A DNA stretch of 64,000 nucleotides, taken from Sulfotelmatobacter sp049792875. Lineage in GTDB: Bacteria > Acidobacteriota > Terriglobia > Terriglobales > Acidobacteriaceae. Numbering within the stretch: position 1 is the first letter of the stretch; each line of letters opens with the position of its first letter. The stretch lies in assembly GCA_049792875.1 (NCBI GenBank), contig JBARBI010000064.1, positions 38,028 to 102,027 of the forward strand, read 5' to 3'. Of this stretch, positions 26,072 to 34,734 are shown one piece after another. The translations under genes were made by a program, and so were the position numbers. Under the pieces are notes generated by a model that searched no databases, had not been told where the DNA came from, and saw nothing but the letters and a program-made list of their open reading frames with translations.

Positions 26072-28456
26072 ATGAGCATTGTCGAAAAGTTTGTCACCAT
26101 GGAGTACGGACCTGCTCCTGAGGATTCCAAAGAAGCGGGAGCATGGCTGGAGCGCCATGGCCGGCGCTTTGTGCATTTCATCGGCGGAGCGTGGCAGGCG
26201 CCGGCGACGGGAGATTACTTCGACACGCTGGACCCCTCGAATGGCGAGAAGTTGGCTGTGGTTGCTCAGGGTACCGCGCCTGACGTTGATGCTGCCGTTC
26301 GTTCGGCACGCGCCGCCTCCCCCCAATGGCGTGCCCTCACTCCGCACGCTCGCGCCCGCTATCTCTACGCACTCGCCCGGCTGGTGCAAAAATACTCGCG
26401 ACTGCTCGCCGTTCTCGAAACCATGGACAACGGCAAGACGATCCGGGAGAGCCGCGACATCGATATTCCCCTGGTCGCCCGACACTTTTACCATCACGCG
26501 GGCTGGGCGCAATTGCTGGCGCAGGAGTTCCCTGACTACGAGCCTTGCGGGGTCGTCGGTCAGATCATTCCGTGGAATTTTCCGCTTCTCATGCTGGCGT
26601 GGAAGATCGCGCCCGCGCTGGCAACCGGAAACACGGTGGTTTTGAAGCCCGCTGAGTTTACGCCCCTCACGGCGCTCGCCTTCGCGGAGATATGCCAGGA
26701 AGCAGGTTTGCCCGGCGGAGTCGTCAACATCGTGACCGGAGATGGGTCGACCGGAGAGGCACTCGTGAAGCATCCCGACGTGGACAAGATCGCGTTCACC
26801 GGATCCACAGAAGTGGGACGCGCCATCCGCGGCGCCACCGCTGCCACCCACAAACGCCTCTCCCTCGAATTGGGCGGTAAGTCTCCCTTCGTCATTTTCG
26901 AAGATGCCGATCTCGACAGTGCGGTCGAAGGCCTCGTTGACGGGATCTGGTTCAACCAGGGACAGGTGTGCTGCGCGGGCTCGCGCCTGCTTATGCAGGA
27001 GAGCATCGCGGAGACTCTGCTATCGAAGATTCGCGACCGGATGGGCAGCCTGCGAATCGGCGCGCCACTCGACAAGGCGGTCGATATCGGAGCGATCGTT
27101 GCGCGCGTGCAACTGGATCGCATCGAGCACATGGTCGCACAGGGCGTCGCGGAAGGGGCCACCTGCTGGCAACCACAAGTTGCGCTCCCCGCGCGAGGCT
27201 TCTACTACCCGCCGACTCTTCTGAGCAATGTGCATCCTACGTCGATCGTCGCACAGCAGGAAATCTTCGGCCCCGTCCTCGCGGCCATGACGTTCCGCAC
27301 CCCGAAAGAGGCCGTTGAACTCGCGAACAACACAGTCTATGGGCTGGCGTCGTGCGTTTGGAGCGAGAACATTAACGTAGCCCTGCAGGTGGCCGCGCAA
27401 CTCAAGGCCGGAGTCGTCTGGGTGAATTGCACGAATCTGTTCGACGCGGCCTGCGGCTTTGGTGGATACCGCGAGAGCGGATACGGCCGTGAAGGCGGCC
27501 GCGAAGGGCTGATCGAGTACATGGAGCCCGCGTGGTTCAAGCACGCTCCACCCCTGCCCCCCGCCAGCGCGCCCGTCGCTGCCCAGACGGAAGAAAGGCT
27601 AGACGCCAGCACGCCCGCCATCGACCGCACGGTCAAGCTGTACATCGGAGGCAAGCAGGCGCGTCCCGACTCGGGCTACAGCATGGAAGTGCGCTCGCCC
27701 GAGGGCCGTCTGTTGGGCGAAGCTCCACTGGGCAATCGGAAGGACATTCGCAACGCCGTGGAAGCGGCGCGCAAGGCTGAACCGTGGGCAAAAGCGACGG
27801 CGCACAATCGCGCCCAGGTTTTGTATTACTGCGCGGAGAATCTTGCCCAACGCCGCAACGAGATCATCCATCGACTCGCTGCGGCCGTCGGCGACAGGCA
27901 AGCCGCGGCGGAAGTCGACCTTGGCATCGAGCGTATCTTCTCCTACGCAGCTTGGGCTGACAAGTTTGATGGAGCCGTACACAATCCACCGTTCCGAAAC
28001 ATCGCGATCGCGATGAACGAGGCGATTGGAACCGTCGGCGTGATCTGCCCCGAGGAAGCGCCATTACTGGGTTTTCTGTCCCTGGTGCTGCCGCTTCTCG
28101 CCGCGGGGAACACTGTGATTGCGGTCCCTTCCGAGCAATACCCGCTTATCACTGGGGACCTCTACCAGCTTTTCGACACCAGCGATCTACCCGGCGGTGC
28201 GATCAATATTGTGACGGGTTACGTCTCGCAATTGTTGAAGACACTCGCCGAACACGACGACGTCGATGCGGTTTGGTGTTACGGAGACGAGGCAACGGTT
28301 GCAGACGCAAAGGCCAGGTCCACTGGAAACTTGAAGCAGGTCTGGACGAACGAAGGACGCGCCATTGATTGGTTTAATCCAAAACAGGCGGAGGGCCGAT
28401 GGTTTCTTGAGCACGCCACTCAGGTAAAGAACATCTGGGTTCCGTACGGAGAATAG
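26072..28456 (+). CDS. two-domain aldehyde dehydrogenase, ALDH16-like
   Basis: The 794-residue product holds two ALDH units. Residues about 30-495 are a complete enzyme: PWNFPLLM near 167, GNTVVLKPAEFTP, FTGSTEVG near 242, catalytic Glu266 in LELGGKSP and Cys300 in NQGQVCCAGSR. Residues about 525-794 resemble a second ALDH N-terminal half (LYIGGKQARPDSGYSMEV, PLLAAGNTVIAVPSEQYP, INIVTGY) but have no catalytic Cys or Glu. This active-plus-pseudoenzyme layout is that of ALDH16. Coupled to deoC, oxidation of acetaldehyde from deoxyribose is a plausible role, not shown. The ATG at 26072 follows AAGG; upstream in-frame codons lie within deoC and are not ALDH-like. Confidence 0.9.
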   Translation: MSIVEKFVTMEYGPAPEDSKEAGAWLERHGRRFVHFIGGAWQAPATGDYFDTLDPSNGEKLAVVAQGTAPDVDAAVRSARAASPQWRALTPHARARYLYALARLVQKYSRLLAVLETMDNGKTIRESRDIDIPLVARHFYHHAGWAQLLAQEFPDYEPCGVVGQIIPWNFPLLMLAWKIAPALATGNTVVLKPAEFTPLTALAFAEICQEAGLPGGVVNIVTGDGSTGEALVKHPDVDKIAFTGSTEVGRAIRGATAATHKRLSLELGGKSPFVIFEDADLDSAVEGLVDGIWFNQGQVCCAGSRLLMQESIAETLLSKIRDRMGSLRIGAPLDKAVDIGAIVARVQLDRIEHMVAQGVAEGATCWQPQVALPARGFYYPPTLLSNVHPTSIVAQQEIFGPVLAAMTFRTPKEAVELANNTVYGLASCVWSENINVALQVAAQLKAGVVWVNCTNLFDAACGFGGYRESGYGREGGREGLIEYMEPAWFKHAPPLPPASAPVAAQTEERLDASTPAIDRTVKLYIGGKQARPDSGYSMEVRSPEGRLLGEAPLGNRKDIRNAVEAARKAEPWAKATAHNRAQVLYYCAENLAQRRNEIIHRLAAAVGDRQAAAEVDLGIERIFSYAAWADKFDGAVHNPPFRNIAIAMNEAIGTVGVICPEEAPLLGFLSLVLPLLAAGNTVIAVPSEQYPLITGDLYQLFDTSDLPGGAINIVTGYVSQLLKTLAEHDDVDAVWCYGDEATVADAKARSTGNLKQVWTNEGRAIDWFNPKQAEGRWFLEHATQVKNIWVPYGE

Positions 28457-28469
28457 TCAGCTTCCCCCT

Positions 28470-29141
28470 TTAGCCATCCCCAGCCTTCAGGTTTGCAAAC
28501 AAGCGGCGGAGCTTTTGTGCGTCCAGTTTCCCGTCGCTGCGGACGCCGGTACAAATGTCCAGTGCGAACGGTCCGACTTCGTCCACCGCTTGCCGCACAT
28601 TTTCCGGCTTCAATCCGCCAGCGAGAAAAAGCGGAATTGCAATCTGTTCGCGAATCTTGCGGCTTAGAGCCCAATTGTGCCGCCGCCCGGTCCCGCCCAA
28701 TTCCTTAGTCGCCAGCGAGGGATTTCCCGAGTCCAACAGGATCGCGTCAACGTGTTGGGCAACGAGCACGGCTTCCTCGACCGACTCCTCTCCCACGACG
28801 TGGACGACCTGCACAACCGAAATACCCGGGAGCGCCCTGCGCAAATCGTCGTAAGAGCCGTGTGTCAACCGGTCCACAATCTGAATTGTATTGGTCCGGC
28901 AGCGGCGTTGCTGCTCGATAATGTCCTTCACATCCTGCCGAGAAGTCAGCAAGAAGGTGGCTACTGGAGGAGGCACCCGCACCGCAATATCTGCGATCTG
29001 CTCGTCGAGGATCACGCCGGGCCCGCTGGGCATGGCGGAAACCAGGCCCAACGCAGCTGCCCCGTGCTCAATGGCCAAGCTAGCCTCGTCGTAGGTTGAA
29101 ATACAACAGATTTTGACCCGTGGTCGCTTCGTCGCTAGCAT
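28470..29141 (-). CDS. trpF: phosphoribosylanthranilate isomerase-like protein (TrpF)
   Basis: A 223-residue TIM-barrel protein with TrpF landmarks: KICCIST with the catalytic Cys near residue 11, the catalytic Asp in AILLDS near 130, GGTGRRHNW, and the phosphate loop FLAGGLKPENVRQAV near 180. The final motif reads DICTGVRSDGKLD instead of the usual DVSSGVE..G.KD, suggesting a divergent branch. TrpF isomerises N-(5'-phosphoribosyl)anthranilate in tryptophan synthesis. No other trp genes are near; it is convergent to the ALDH16 gene. A paralogue with another sugar-phosphate substrate is possible. Confidence 0.83.
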   Translation of the reverse strand: MLATKRPRVKICCISTYDEASLAIEHGAAALGLVSAMPSGPGVILDEQIADIAVRVPPPVATFLLTSRQDVKDIIEQQRRCRTNTIQIVDRLTHGSYDDLRRALPGISVVQVVHVVGEESVEEAVLVAQHVDAILLDSGNPSLATKELGGTGRRHNWALSRKIREQIAIPLFLAGGLKPENVRQAVDEVGPFALDICTGVRSDGKLDAQKLRRLFANLKAGDG

Positions 29142-29192
29142 CGCCAAGGATTATCCGACAACCGCCCCCATTGTGGACCAATCGGATCTCCA

Positions 29193-29221
29193 TTGCATTT
29201 GTTTCGGCCCGGCGCTAGCAT
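29193..29221 (+). promoter_or_regulatory. possible promoter of aldehyde dehydrogenase gene
   Basis: TTGCAT (29193-29198) and TAGCAT (29216-29221) are 17 bases apart, about 70 bases before the ATG at 29291, which is preceded by the very strong ribosome binding site AAGGAGGAAGT. Box matches are moderate. Confidence 0.3.
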
Positions 29222-29290
29222 ACCTCGGTCCACTTTCATTCGCGCGGCATCATTCCCGCTTGCACGTGTCTGTTTGACCAAGGAGGAAGT

Positions 29291-30796
29291 ATGGGCATCG
29301 CAGTTTCCCCGCAGATCCATCCGCTTGTCGCTGAGTTCATCGATAAACCACGAAAGATGTTGATCAACGGAAGGTGGTTGAATGCCGCCTCCGGAAAGAC
29401 GTTTCCCACGTACAATCCCGCCACTGGCGAGGTGCTCGCTCAAGTGGCGGAAGGCGATCGCGAAGACATTGACCAGGCTGTGAAGGCTGCCCGCCATGCC
29501 TTTGACAACGGTCCGTGGCGCCGGATGACCGCATCCGAACGTGGCCGCATGATCTGGAAACTCGCCGATCTTCTCGAGCAACATACCGAGGAATTCAGCT
29601 ACATCGAGAGTCTCGACAACGGCAAGCCTCTTAGCATTGCCAAAGCCGCCGACGTCCCGCTCGCGGTCGATCTTTTCCGCTACATGGCAGGGTGGGCAAC
29701 CAAGATCGAGGGCAACACCATTCCTCTATCGGTTCCGTATACGCCTGGCGCAAAGTATCTTGCGTACACGCTGCGCGAGCCGGTCGGAGTGGTCGGGCAA
29801 ATCATTCCCTGGAACTTCCCGCTCCTCATGGCTGCGTGGAAGCTTGGTCCCGCGCTGGCCACGGGCTGCACAGTTGTATTGAAACCGGCAGAGCAAACCC
29901 CGCTTTCCGCGCTACGTCTCGGCGATCTCATCATGGAAGCCGGTTTCCCCGAGGGCGTGGTTAACATTGTCCCAGGTTATGGAGAGACGGCAGGGGCCGC
30001 GCTGGCCGCACATCCTGATGTCGACAAGGTCGCCTTTACCGGATCCACGGAAGTCGGCAAATTGATCGTCCACGCGGCCGCGGGCAATCTCAAGAAGGTG
30101 TCCCTGGAGTTGGGGGGCAAGTCTCCGAACGTTGTCTTCAAGGACGCCGATCTCGAGACCGCTATCCCCGGTTCCGCCAGCGCCATCTTCTTCAACCACG
30201 GCCAGTGCTGCTGTGCCGGTTCGCGGTTGTACGTCGAGAAATCGATTTACGACCAGGTGGTCGAAGGCGTCGCAGAGCACGCCCGAAAAATCAAAGTCGG
30301 CTCGGGTCTGGATCCCGACACCCAGATGGGTCCGCTGGTCTCCGCCGAACAACTCGATCGCGTTTGCGGATACCTCGAAGCCGGATTCTCGGAAGGCGCA
30401 AAGGCTATCGTCGGCGGCCACAAAGCCAGTGACCGGGGATACTTCGTGGAACCCACGGTGCTCGTGAACACGCAAGAAAACATGAAAGTCGTGCAGGAAG
30501 AAATCTTCGGACCGGTGGTGGCGGCAATGCCATTCACCGATCCGGAGGAAATCATTCCCCGCGCTAACGACAGCACCTACGGCCTGGCTGCCGCGGTCTG
30601 GACGCGCGACATCGGCAAGGCGCATCGCATGGCGGAACAGCTTCGCGCCGGCACCGTATGGATCAACTGTTACAACATCTTCGACGCGGCGTTGCCGTTC
30701 GGAGGCTACAAGCAGTCCGGCTGGGGCCGCGAGATGGGACACGACGGTCTGAACCTCTACACCCAAACCAAGGCAGTCTGCACCCGGATTGCTTAG
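29291..30796 (+). CDS. NAD(P)+-dependent aldehyde dehydrogenase
   Basis: A 501-residue classical ALDH. Landmarks are PWNFPLLMAAWKLGPALATG near 175, FTGSTEVGK near 250, the catalytic Glu in SLELGGKSPN near 276, the catalytic Cys in NHGQCCCAGSR near 310, EEIFGPVV near 405 and PFGGYKQSGWGRE near 475. It belongs to the ALDH1/2-like group that oxidises aliphatic or aromatic aldehydes to acids. It carries AAGGAGG eight bases before the ATG and ends at a strong intrinsic terminator, so it forms a single-gene unit. Substrate not deducible. Confidence 0.93.
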   Translation: MGIAVSPQIHPLVAEFIDKPRKMLINGRWLNAASGKTFPTYNPATGEVLAQVAEGDREDIDQAVKAARHAFDNGPWRRMTASERGRMIWKLADLLEQHTEEFSYIESLDNGKPLSIAKAADVPLAVDLFRYMAGWATKIEGNTIPLSVPYTPGAKYLAYTLREPVGVVGQIIPWNFPLLMAAWKLGPALATGCTVVLKPAEQTPLSALRLGDLIMEAGFPEGVVNIVPGYGETAGAALAAHPDVDKVAFTGSTEVGKLIVHAAAGNLKKVSLELGGKSPNVVFKDADLETAIPGSASAIFFNHGQCCCAGSRLYVEKSIYDQVVEGVAEHARKIKVGSGLDPDTQMGPLVSAEQLDRVCGYLEAGFSEGAKAIVGGHKASDRGYFVEPTVLVNTQENMKVVQEEIFGPVVAAMPFTDPEEIIPRANDSTYGLAAAVWTRDIGKAHRMAEQLRAGTVWINCYNIFDAALPFGGYKQSGWGREMGHDGLNLYTQTKAVCTRIA

Positions 30797-30815
30797 CAAC
30801 TTTCCTTTCAAAATG

Positions 30816-30852
30816 AAAGGACGGTGGGGAATCTCACCGTCCTTTTAATTTT
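30816..30852 (+). terminator. intrinsic terminator after aldehyde dehydrogenase gene
   Basis: A perfect 11-base stem AAAGGACGGTG / CACCGTCCTTT with an eight-base loop is followed by TAATTTTT, twenty bases after the stop codon. Confidence 0.85.
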
Positions 30853-30875
30853 TCCAATCGTGACCTTCTAGCGCT

Positions 30876-31445
30876 CTATTTTTCCATCAGCAAAACCTTC
30901 TCCGCGTCATCGATTTCCGTCAGCTTCACCTCGATGACCTCGTTCGCATTGGTCTGCACATTACGGCCCACAAATGTCGCCTCGACGGGAATTTCTCGAT
31001 GTCCCCGGTCGATCAGTACGCAAAGCTGTACCCGCCGCGGCCTGCCGTGGGAAAAGAGCGCGTCCAGGGCGGCCCGGGTCGTGCGCCCGGTGAAGAGAAC
31101 ATCATCGACCAGCACGATGTTTTTGTCCTCGATCTCAAATCCAATCTCTCTCTCCTGCACCACAGGCTTGGGCCCGAGTGTCGACAGATCGTCGCGGTAA
31201 AACGTGATATCCAATGTTCCCACGGGTACCTTGGCGTTTTCGATGCGCGTGATGATCTTGCCTAATCGTTCCGCGATGGGAACTCCACGGCGGCGAATTC
31301 CAACTAATCCCAGACCATCGACCCCGCCGTTCTTTTCCACGATCTCGTATGCCAGGCGCACCAGCGTGCGCTCAATTTCAGATGCGGACATCAGTTGTGC
31401 CTTCTGACGAAGGCCTGTCTTGCGCGAAGGGTTTTTTGCGTTCAT
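30876..31445 (-). CDS. pyrR: PyrR: pyrimidine operon attenuator / uracil phosphoribosyltransferase
   Basis: The 189-residue product matches PyrR: LVRLAYEIVEKNGG, VGIRRRGVPIAERL, DITFYRDDL, and the PRPP-binding loop NIVLVDDVLFTGRTTRAA near 108. PyrR binds pyr mRNA with UMP to cause attenuation and also makes UMP from uracil and PRPP. No pyr biosynthetic gene follows here; instead it borders the nucleoside salvage block, where its uracil phosphoribosyltransferase activity would be useful. It is convergent with the aldehyde dehydrogenase gene. An internal ATG (MSASEIERTL) is an alternative start nearer the family length. Confidence 0.93.
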   Translation of the reverse strand: MNAKNPSRKTGLRQKAQLMSASEIERTLVRLAYEIVEKNGGVDGLGLVGIRRRGVPIAERLGKIITRIENAKVPVGTLDITFYRDDLSTLGPKPVVQEREIGFEIEDKNIVLVDDVLFTGRTTRAALDALFSHGRPRRVQLCVLIDRGHREIPVEATFVGRNVQTNANEVIEVKLTEIDDAEKVLLMEK

Positions 31446-31512
31446 GTGTAGGTGTGCCTCGGCAGCCGTGAGGCCGGCTACTCAATGTAGTCAACGCCCT
31501 CTCAGAGGTCAA

Positions 31513-31526
31513 GCACCTGCAGGTGC
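31513..31526. repeat. perfect 14-base palindrome between pyrR and the cyclase gene
   Basis: GCACCTGCAGGTGC reads identically on both strands. It lies 68 bases before the pyrR start and just after the cyclase gene. It could be an operator or an RNA hairpin; nothing further is seen in the 95-base gap. Confidence 0.4.
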
Positions 31527-31540
31527 AGGCCGTTAGGTTT

Positions 31541-33376
31541 TTACGAGTTTGGCTCTTCGGAGATTTCCACAGGTTCAAGGTTCGCACCAAGTGCAGCCTC
31601 TTGACCCGGGCACTCGGTTTTAATCATGCGTGCGAGCGGAGGATTGCCATCCCGCACGGACACCAGATCAATGGCCTCAGAAGTTTTGCTTGCGGCATCC
31701 GTCGCGACGATTCCCACACCTTGGTTTCTTCCCATGGCTTTGGCTTGATAGAGCGCCGCGTCCGCGAGCGCAATCGATTCTTCCGCGCAAATTGCCTCAA
31801 ATGCGCCGCGACTCCAAGGATATGCAGACCACCCCACCGAGCACGTCTTTCTCACCACGTTGCCGTGGCCAAGGTCGAACGGTTCCGAAGCGATCACCTC
31901 GAGAACACGGCTGCAGAACGCGGGAGTCCCCGACGGATCCGTGGAGCGGCTCATGATCAGAAACTCTTCTCCGCCCCAGCGCACCAGCACATCAGACTTG
32001 CGGACCACAGTGGACAGCCTCTGCGCAACCAGTTGCAGCAGCCTGTCTCCCGCCGGGTGACCGTGCCGGTCGTTGACGTCCTTGAAGAAATCCATGTCCA
32101 CCATGATGAACACCAAATCACGGTGATCCATTTTCCGGATATCGCTGCCCCGAGCGCGCTGATAGTTTCGCAGGACTTGACCGGCTTCGGCCGTGAGGAT
32201 TTCTTCGAGATAGCGTCGGTTCCAAACACCCGTCAGAACGTCGGTGAAAGAAATTTCCTGCAGCTCCAGATTCTTCCGCTGCAACTCGAGACTGTGCCAC
32301 CGCAGCGAATGCTCCTTGTTCTCCAGTTCGTCCTTGAGCCGGCACATTTCATCCAGATTGTGACGCGACAATCGCAGCAGGCTGATGAGTTCCCGATCCA
32401 GCAAGTGTTGCTTCAGAAACACCAAGGCGCCCATCACGAGCATGACTGCTACGGTGAGGAGCAACCGGTAGGTGCGAACGCTCTGCGGCGCGTCCCCCCC
32501 GAACTCCGCCCACGCCACCATTAAGGGAGTTATGACAACTGCCAGCATGGCCAGCCGTGCTTTCCAAATTTCGTAACCACGGATGGGCGATTGCTCGACC
32601 GAATTCTGTGTCGAGAGCTCGCGCGGCAGGAAGCCAATCCGCACGAACCAGGCCATTCCCGCCACCAGGGGCACGTCGAACAGACTGCCGGTGTAATACA
32701 GATGCAAGTCAATGGCCTCGCTGGCCATCAGCGAGGCGACACAATATAGCAATGTTGCAACGAAGAGATGGAAGTAAATGCTGCGCCACTGTCCGTGGCT
32801 CCGTCGCCATACCAGAATCAAACCTGCGGCGAGCACCAGTTCCTCGCTGACATACAGCAAGTCAAAGCTTCTGCCGTACACCGATTCCACCGGGTGCACA
32901 TACTGCCAGGGGATGACGACAAAGAGATATAGAAACAGCCACCATGCCAGCAGGAGCGCGAAATCAAGTGTTCCGACTCTTATCGAGCGATTATTCCTCT
33001 GCACATGCGGTTGGATTGCTACCGCAGCCATCATCGGAACGATATGGAGGAAAAGAATCACGTCGCCAACGAACGGATTCGGTGCTTCATGCCGCAAGTA
33101 GACTTCGATGTAGGTCCACATGACCTGGGAAGCCAGCCACAGGCCAAGGCCCAGACCCATGAGCGCCCAGAATAGTCGCGCCTTGGGAGAAGCCGTTCGC
33201 ACATTGACGAGAAATGCGACAGTCGCACACAAAAGAACCACATTCTGCAGGATGTCGCCAAAGGCTGTGAGGGCAAATCCACGGGGCGCCAGCAACGACA
33301 GCACTACGTGAACACATACCACCGCGCACACGATGGCTGTCCACTTCCGAGCGTGCTGGAGCGGAGAATTTCCCAC
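31541..33376 (-). CDS. membrane-bound diguanylate cyclase (GGDEF domain)
   Basis: A 611-residue protein with about eight to nine N-terminal membrane segments (residues ~10-335), a short coiled linker (SLLRLSRHNLDEMCRLKDELENK region) and a GGDEF domain at about 385-550. The active site is RWGGEEFLIM and the product-inhibition I-site RKSD lies five residues before it, so the enzyme should make c-di-GMP and be feedback-inhibited. DPLTG-like start is TDVLTGVWNRRYL. The sensed signal is unknown; the membrane part resembles MASE-type sensors but I cannot name it. Start is GTG at 33376. Confidence 0.92.
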   Translation of the reverse strand: MGNSPLQHARKWTAIVCAVVCVHVVLSLLAPRGFALTAFGDILQNVVLLCATVAFLVNVRTASPKARLFWALMGLGLGLWLASQVMWTYIEVYLRHEAPNPFVGDVILFLHIVPMMAAVAIQPHVQRNNRSIRVGTLDFALLLAWWLFLYLFVVIPWQYVHPVESVYGRSFDLLYVSEELVLAAGLILVWRRSHGQWRSIYFHLFVATLLYCVASLMASEAIDLHLYYTGSLFDVPLVAGMAWFVRIGFLPRELSTQNSVEQSPIRGYEIWKARLAMLAVVITPLMVAWAEFGGDAPQSVRTYRLLLTVAVMLVMGALVFLKQHLLDRELISLLRLSRHNLDEMCRLKDELENKEHSLRWHSLELQRKNLELQEISFTDVLTGVWNRRYLEEILTAEAGQVLRNYQRARGSDIRKMDHRDLVFIMVDMDFFKDVNDRHGHPAGDRLLQLVAQRLSTVVRKSDVLVRWGGEEFLIMSRSTDPSGTPAFCSRVLEVIASEPFDLGHGNVVRKTCSVGWSAYPWSRGAFEAICAEESIALADAALYQAKAMGRNQGVGIVATDAASKTSEAIDLVSVRDGNPPLARMIKTECPGQEAALGANLEPVEISEEPNS

Positions 33377-33462
33377 GCAACCAATTGTATGTTCGCTAGA
33401 AATGGCTCATGTGTTACCGAAGTAACCAGCCCAGCCGAACGGAAGGGGTGTAGGTTTGTTTC

Positions 33463-34734
33463 CTAGAGTGCGGCTGAGAAGCGCTCAACGAAACCGTAAA
33501 CATCCCGATACGAGTTGTATAACGGCACCGCGGCGACGCGGAAAGTGTCCGGCTCCCGCCAGTCTCCAATCACTCCCGCTGCCGTCAAGCAGTCGCACAG
33601 GTTGCGGCCGGCGTGAGGAAGTCGAATCGACAACTGGGCTCCTCGTCGATTTTTCTCGCGCGGCGTGAGGATAAAGAACTTCGGCGACGCCCGGTGGCCG
33701 AGCAGAAATTCCATGTATCCCGTGAGCGATACGCTCTTGGCGCGTAAGCGTTCGAGGTCCGCCTCGGCGAAGATCTCCATCGAGGCACGAAGCGCGGCCA
33801 GGGCGAGAATCGGAGGATTGCTTAATTGCCAGCCCTCCGCTCCCGTCATCGGGTGAAAGTCCGGCCCCATCTGGAACCGGGTCTCTTCCTGGTGACCCCA
33901 CCACCCGGCTAATCGCGGCAACTCCCACGCACGGGCATGGCGCTCGTGGACAAAACATCCGGCCACACATCCTGGGCCACCGTTCAAGTATTTATAGTTG
34001 CACCACGCGGCGAAATCCGGTCCCCAATCGTGAAGCCGCAGGGGTATGTTTCCAACGGCATGGGCGAGATCAAAACCCACGACACATCCCTTTCGCTGCC
34101 CTGCTTTCGTAATTCCCGCGATATCGAAGACTTGTCCCGTGGCGTAATTCACGCCGCCCAGCAGGATCAGCGCGATCGAATCGCCTTCGCGTTCGATGAG
34201 CGCCTCGGTATCTTCATCGCGCAGGCAATACTCGCCATCACGCGGTGTGAGTTCGAACAGGGATGAATCAGGATCAAGCCCATGAAAGTGGATTTGCGAC
34301 TTTACCGCATACTGATCCGATGGGAACGCCCCGCGCTCGATCAGGATCTTGTGTCTCTTTGCCGTGGGACGGTAAAACGATGCCATCATCAGGTGCAGGT
34401 TGACAGTCAGGGAGTTCATGACTACGACTTCTGTCGGCTGCGCTCCAACCAACGCTGCGGTTTGCGCCGTGAGCAGTCGGTGATAGGGCATCCACGGGTT
34501 CTTGCCGTGAAAGTGCCCTTCGACGCCCAGTTGCGCCCAGTCCCGCAGTTCCTGATCGAGATAAGCACTTGCAGTTTTCGGTTGCAGCCCTAGCGAGTGC
34601 CCGCACAGATAGATACACTCGTCTCCCGTCCTTGTTTTCGGAATGAGGAAGCGTCCGCGGAAATGAGCCAGCGGATCGCGACCATCCATTGCAGCCGCGA
34701 AGTCTTCGCCGGCCTGAAACTGGCTTTCGGTCAC
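33463..34734 (-). CDS. kynU: kynureninase
   Basis: A 423-residue PLP enzyme of the kynureninase family: YLCGHSLGLQPK near 42, GHFHGKNPWMPYHRLL near 73, MNSLTVNLHLMM near 106, GFDLAHAVGNIPL near 221 and the PLP lysine in AAWCNYKYLNGGPG near 245. It cleaves 3-hydroxykynurenine to 3-hydroxyanthranilate and alanine. Its ATG overlaps the stop of the monooxygenase gene by four bases, so it is the last gene of the kynurenine operon. Confidence 0.96.
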   Translation of the reverse strand: MTESQFQAGEDFAAAMDGRDPLAHFRGRFLIPKTRTGDECIYLCGHSLGLQPKTASAYLDQELRDWAQLGVEGHFHGKNPWMPYHRLLTAQTAALVGAQPTEVVVMNSLTVNLHLMMASFYRPTAKRHKILIERGAFPSDQYAVKSQIHFHGLDPDSSLFELTPRDGEYCLRDEDTEALIEREGDSIALILLGGVNYATGQVFDIAGITKAGQRKGCVVGFDLAHAVGNIPLRLHDWGPDFAAWCNYKYLNGGPGCVAGCFVHERHARAWELPRLAGWWGHQEETRFQMGPDFHPMTGAEGWQLSNPPILALAALRASMEIFAEADLERLRAKSVSLTGYMEFLLGHRASPKFFILTPREKNRRGAQLSIRLPHAGRNLCDCLTAAGVIGDWREPDTFRVAAVPLYNSYRDVYGFVERFSAAL

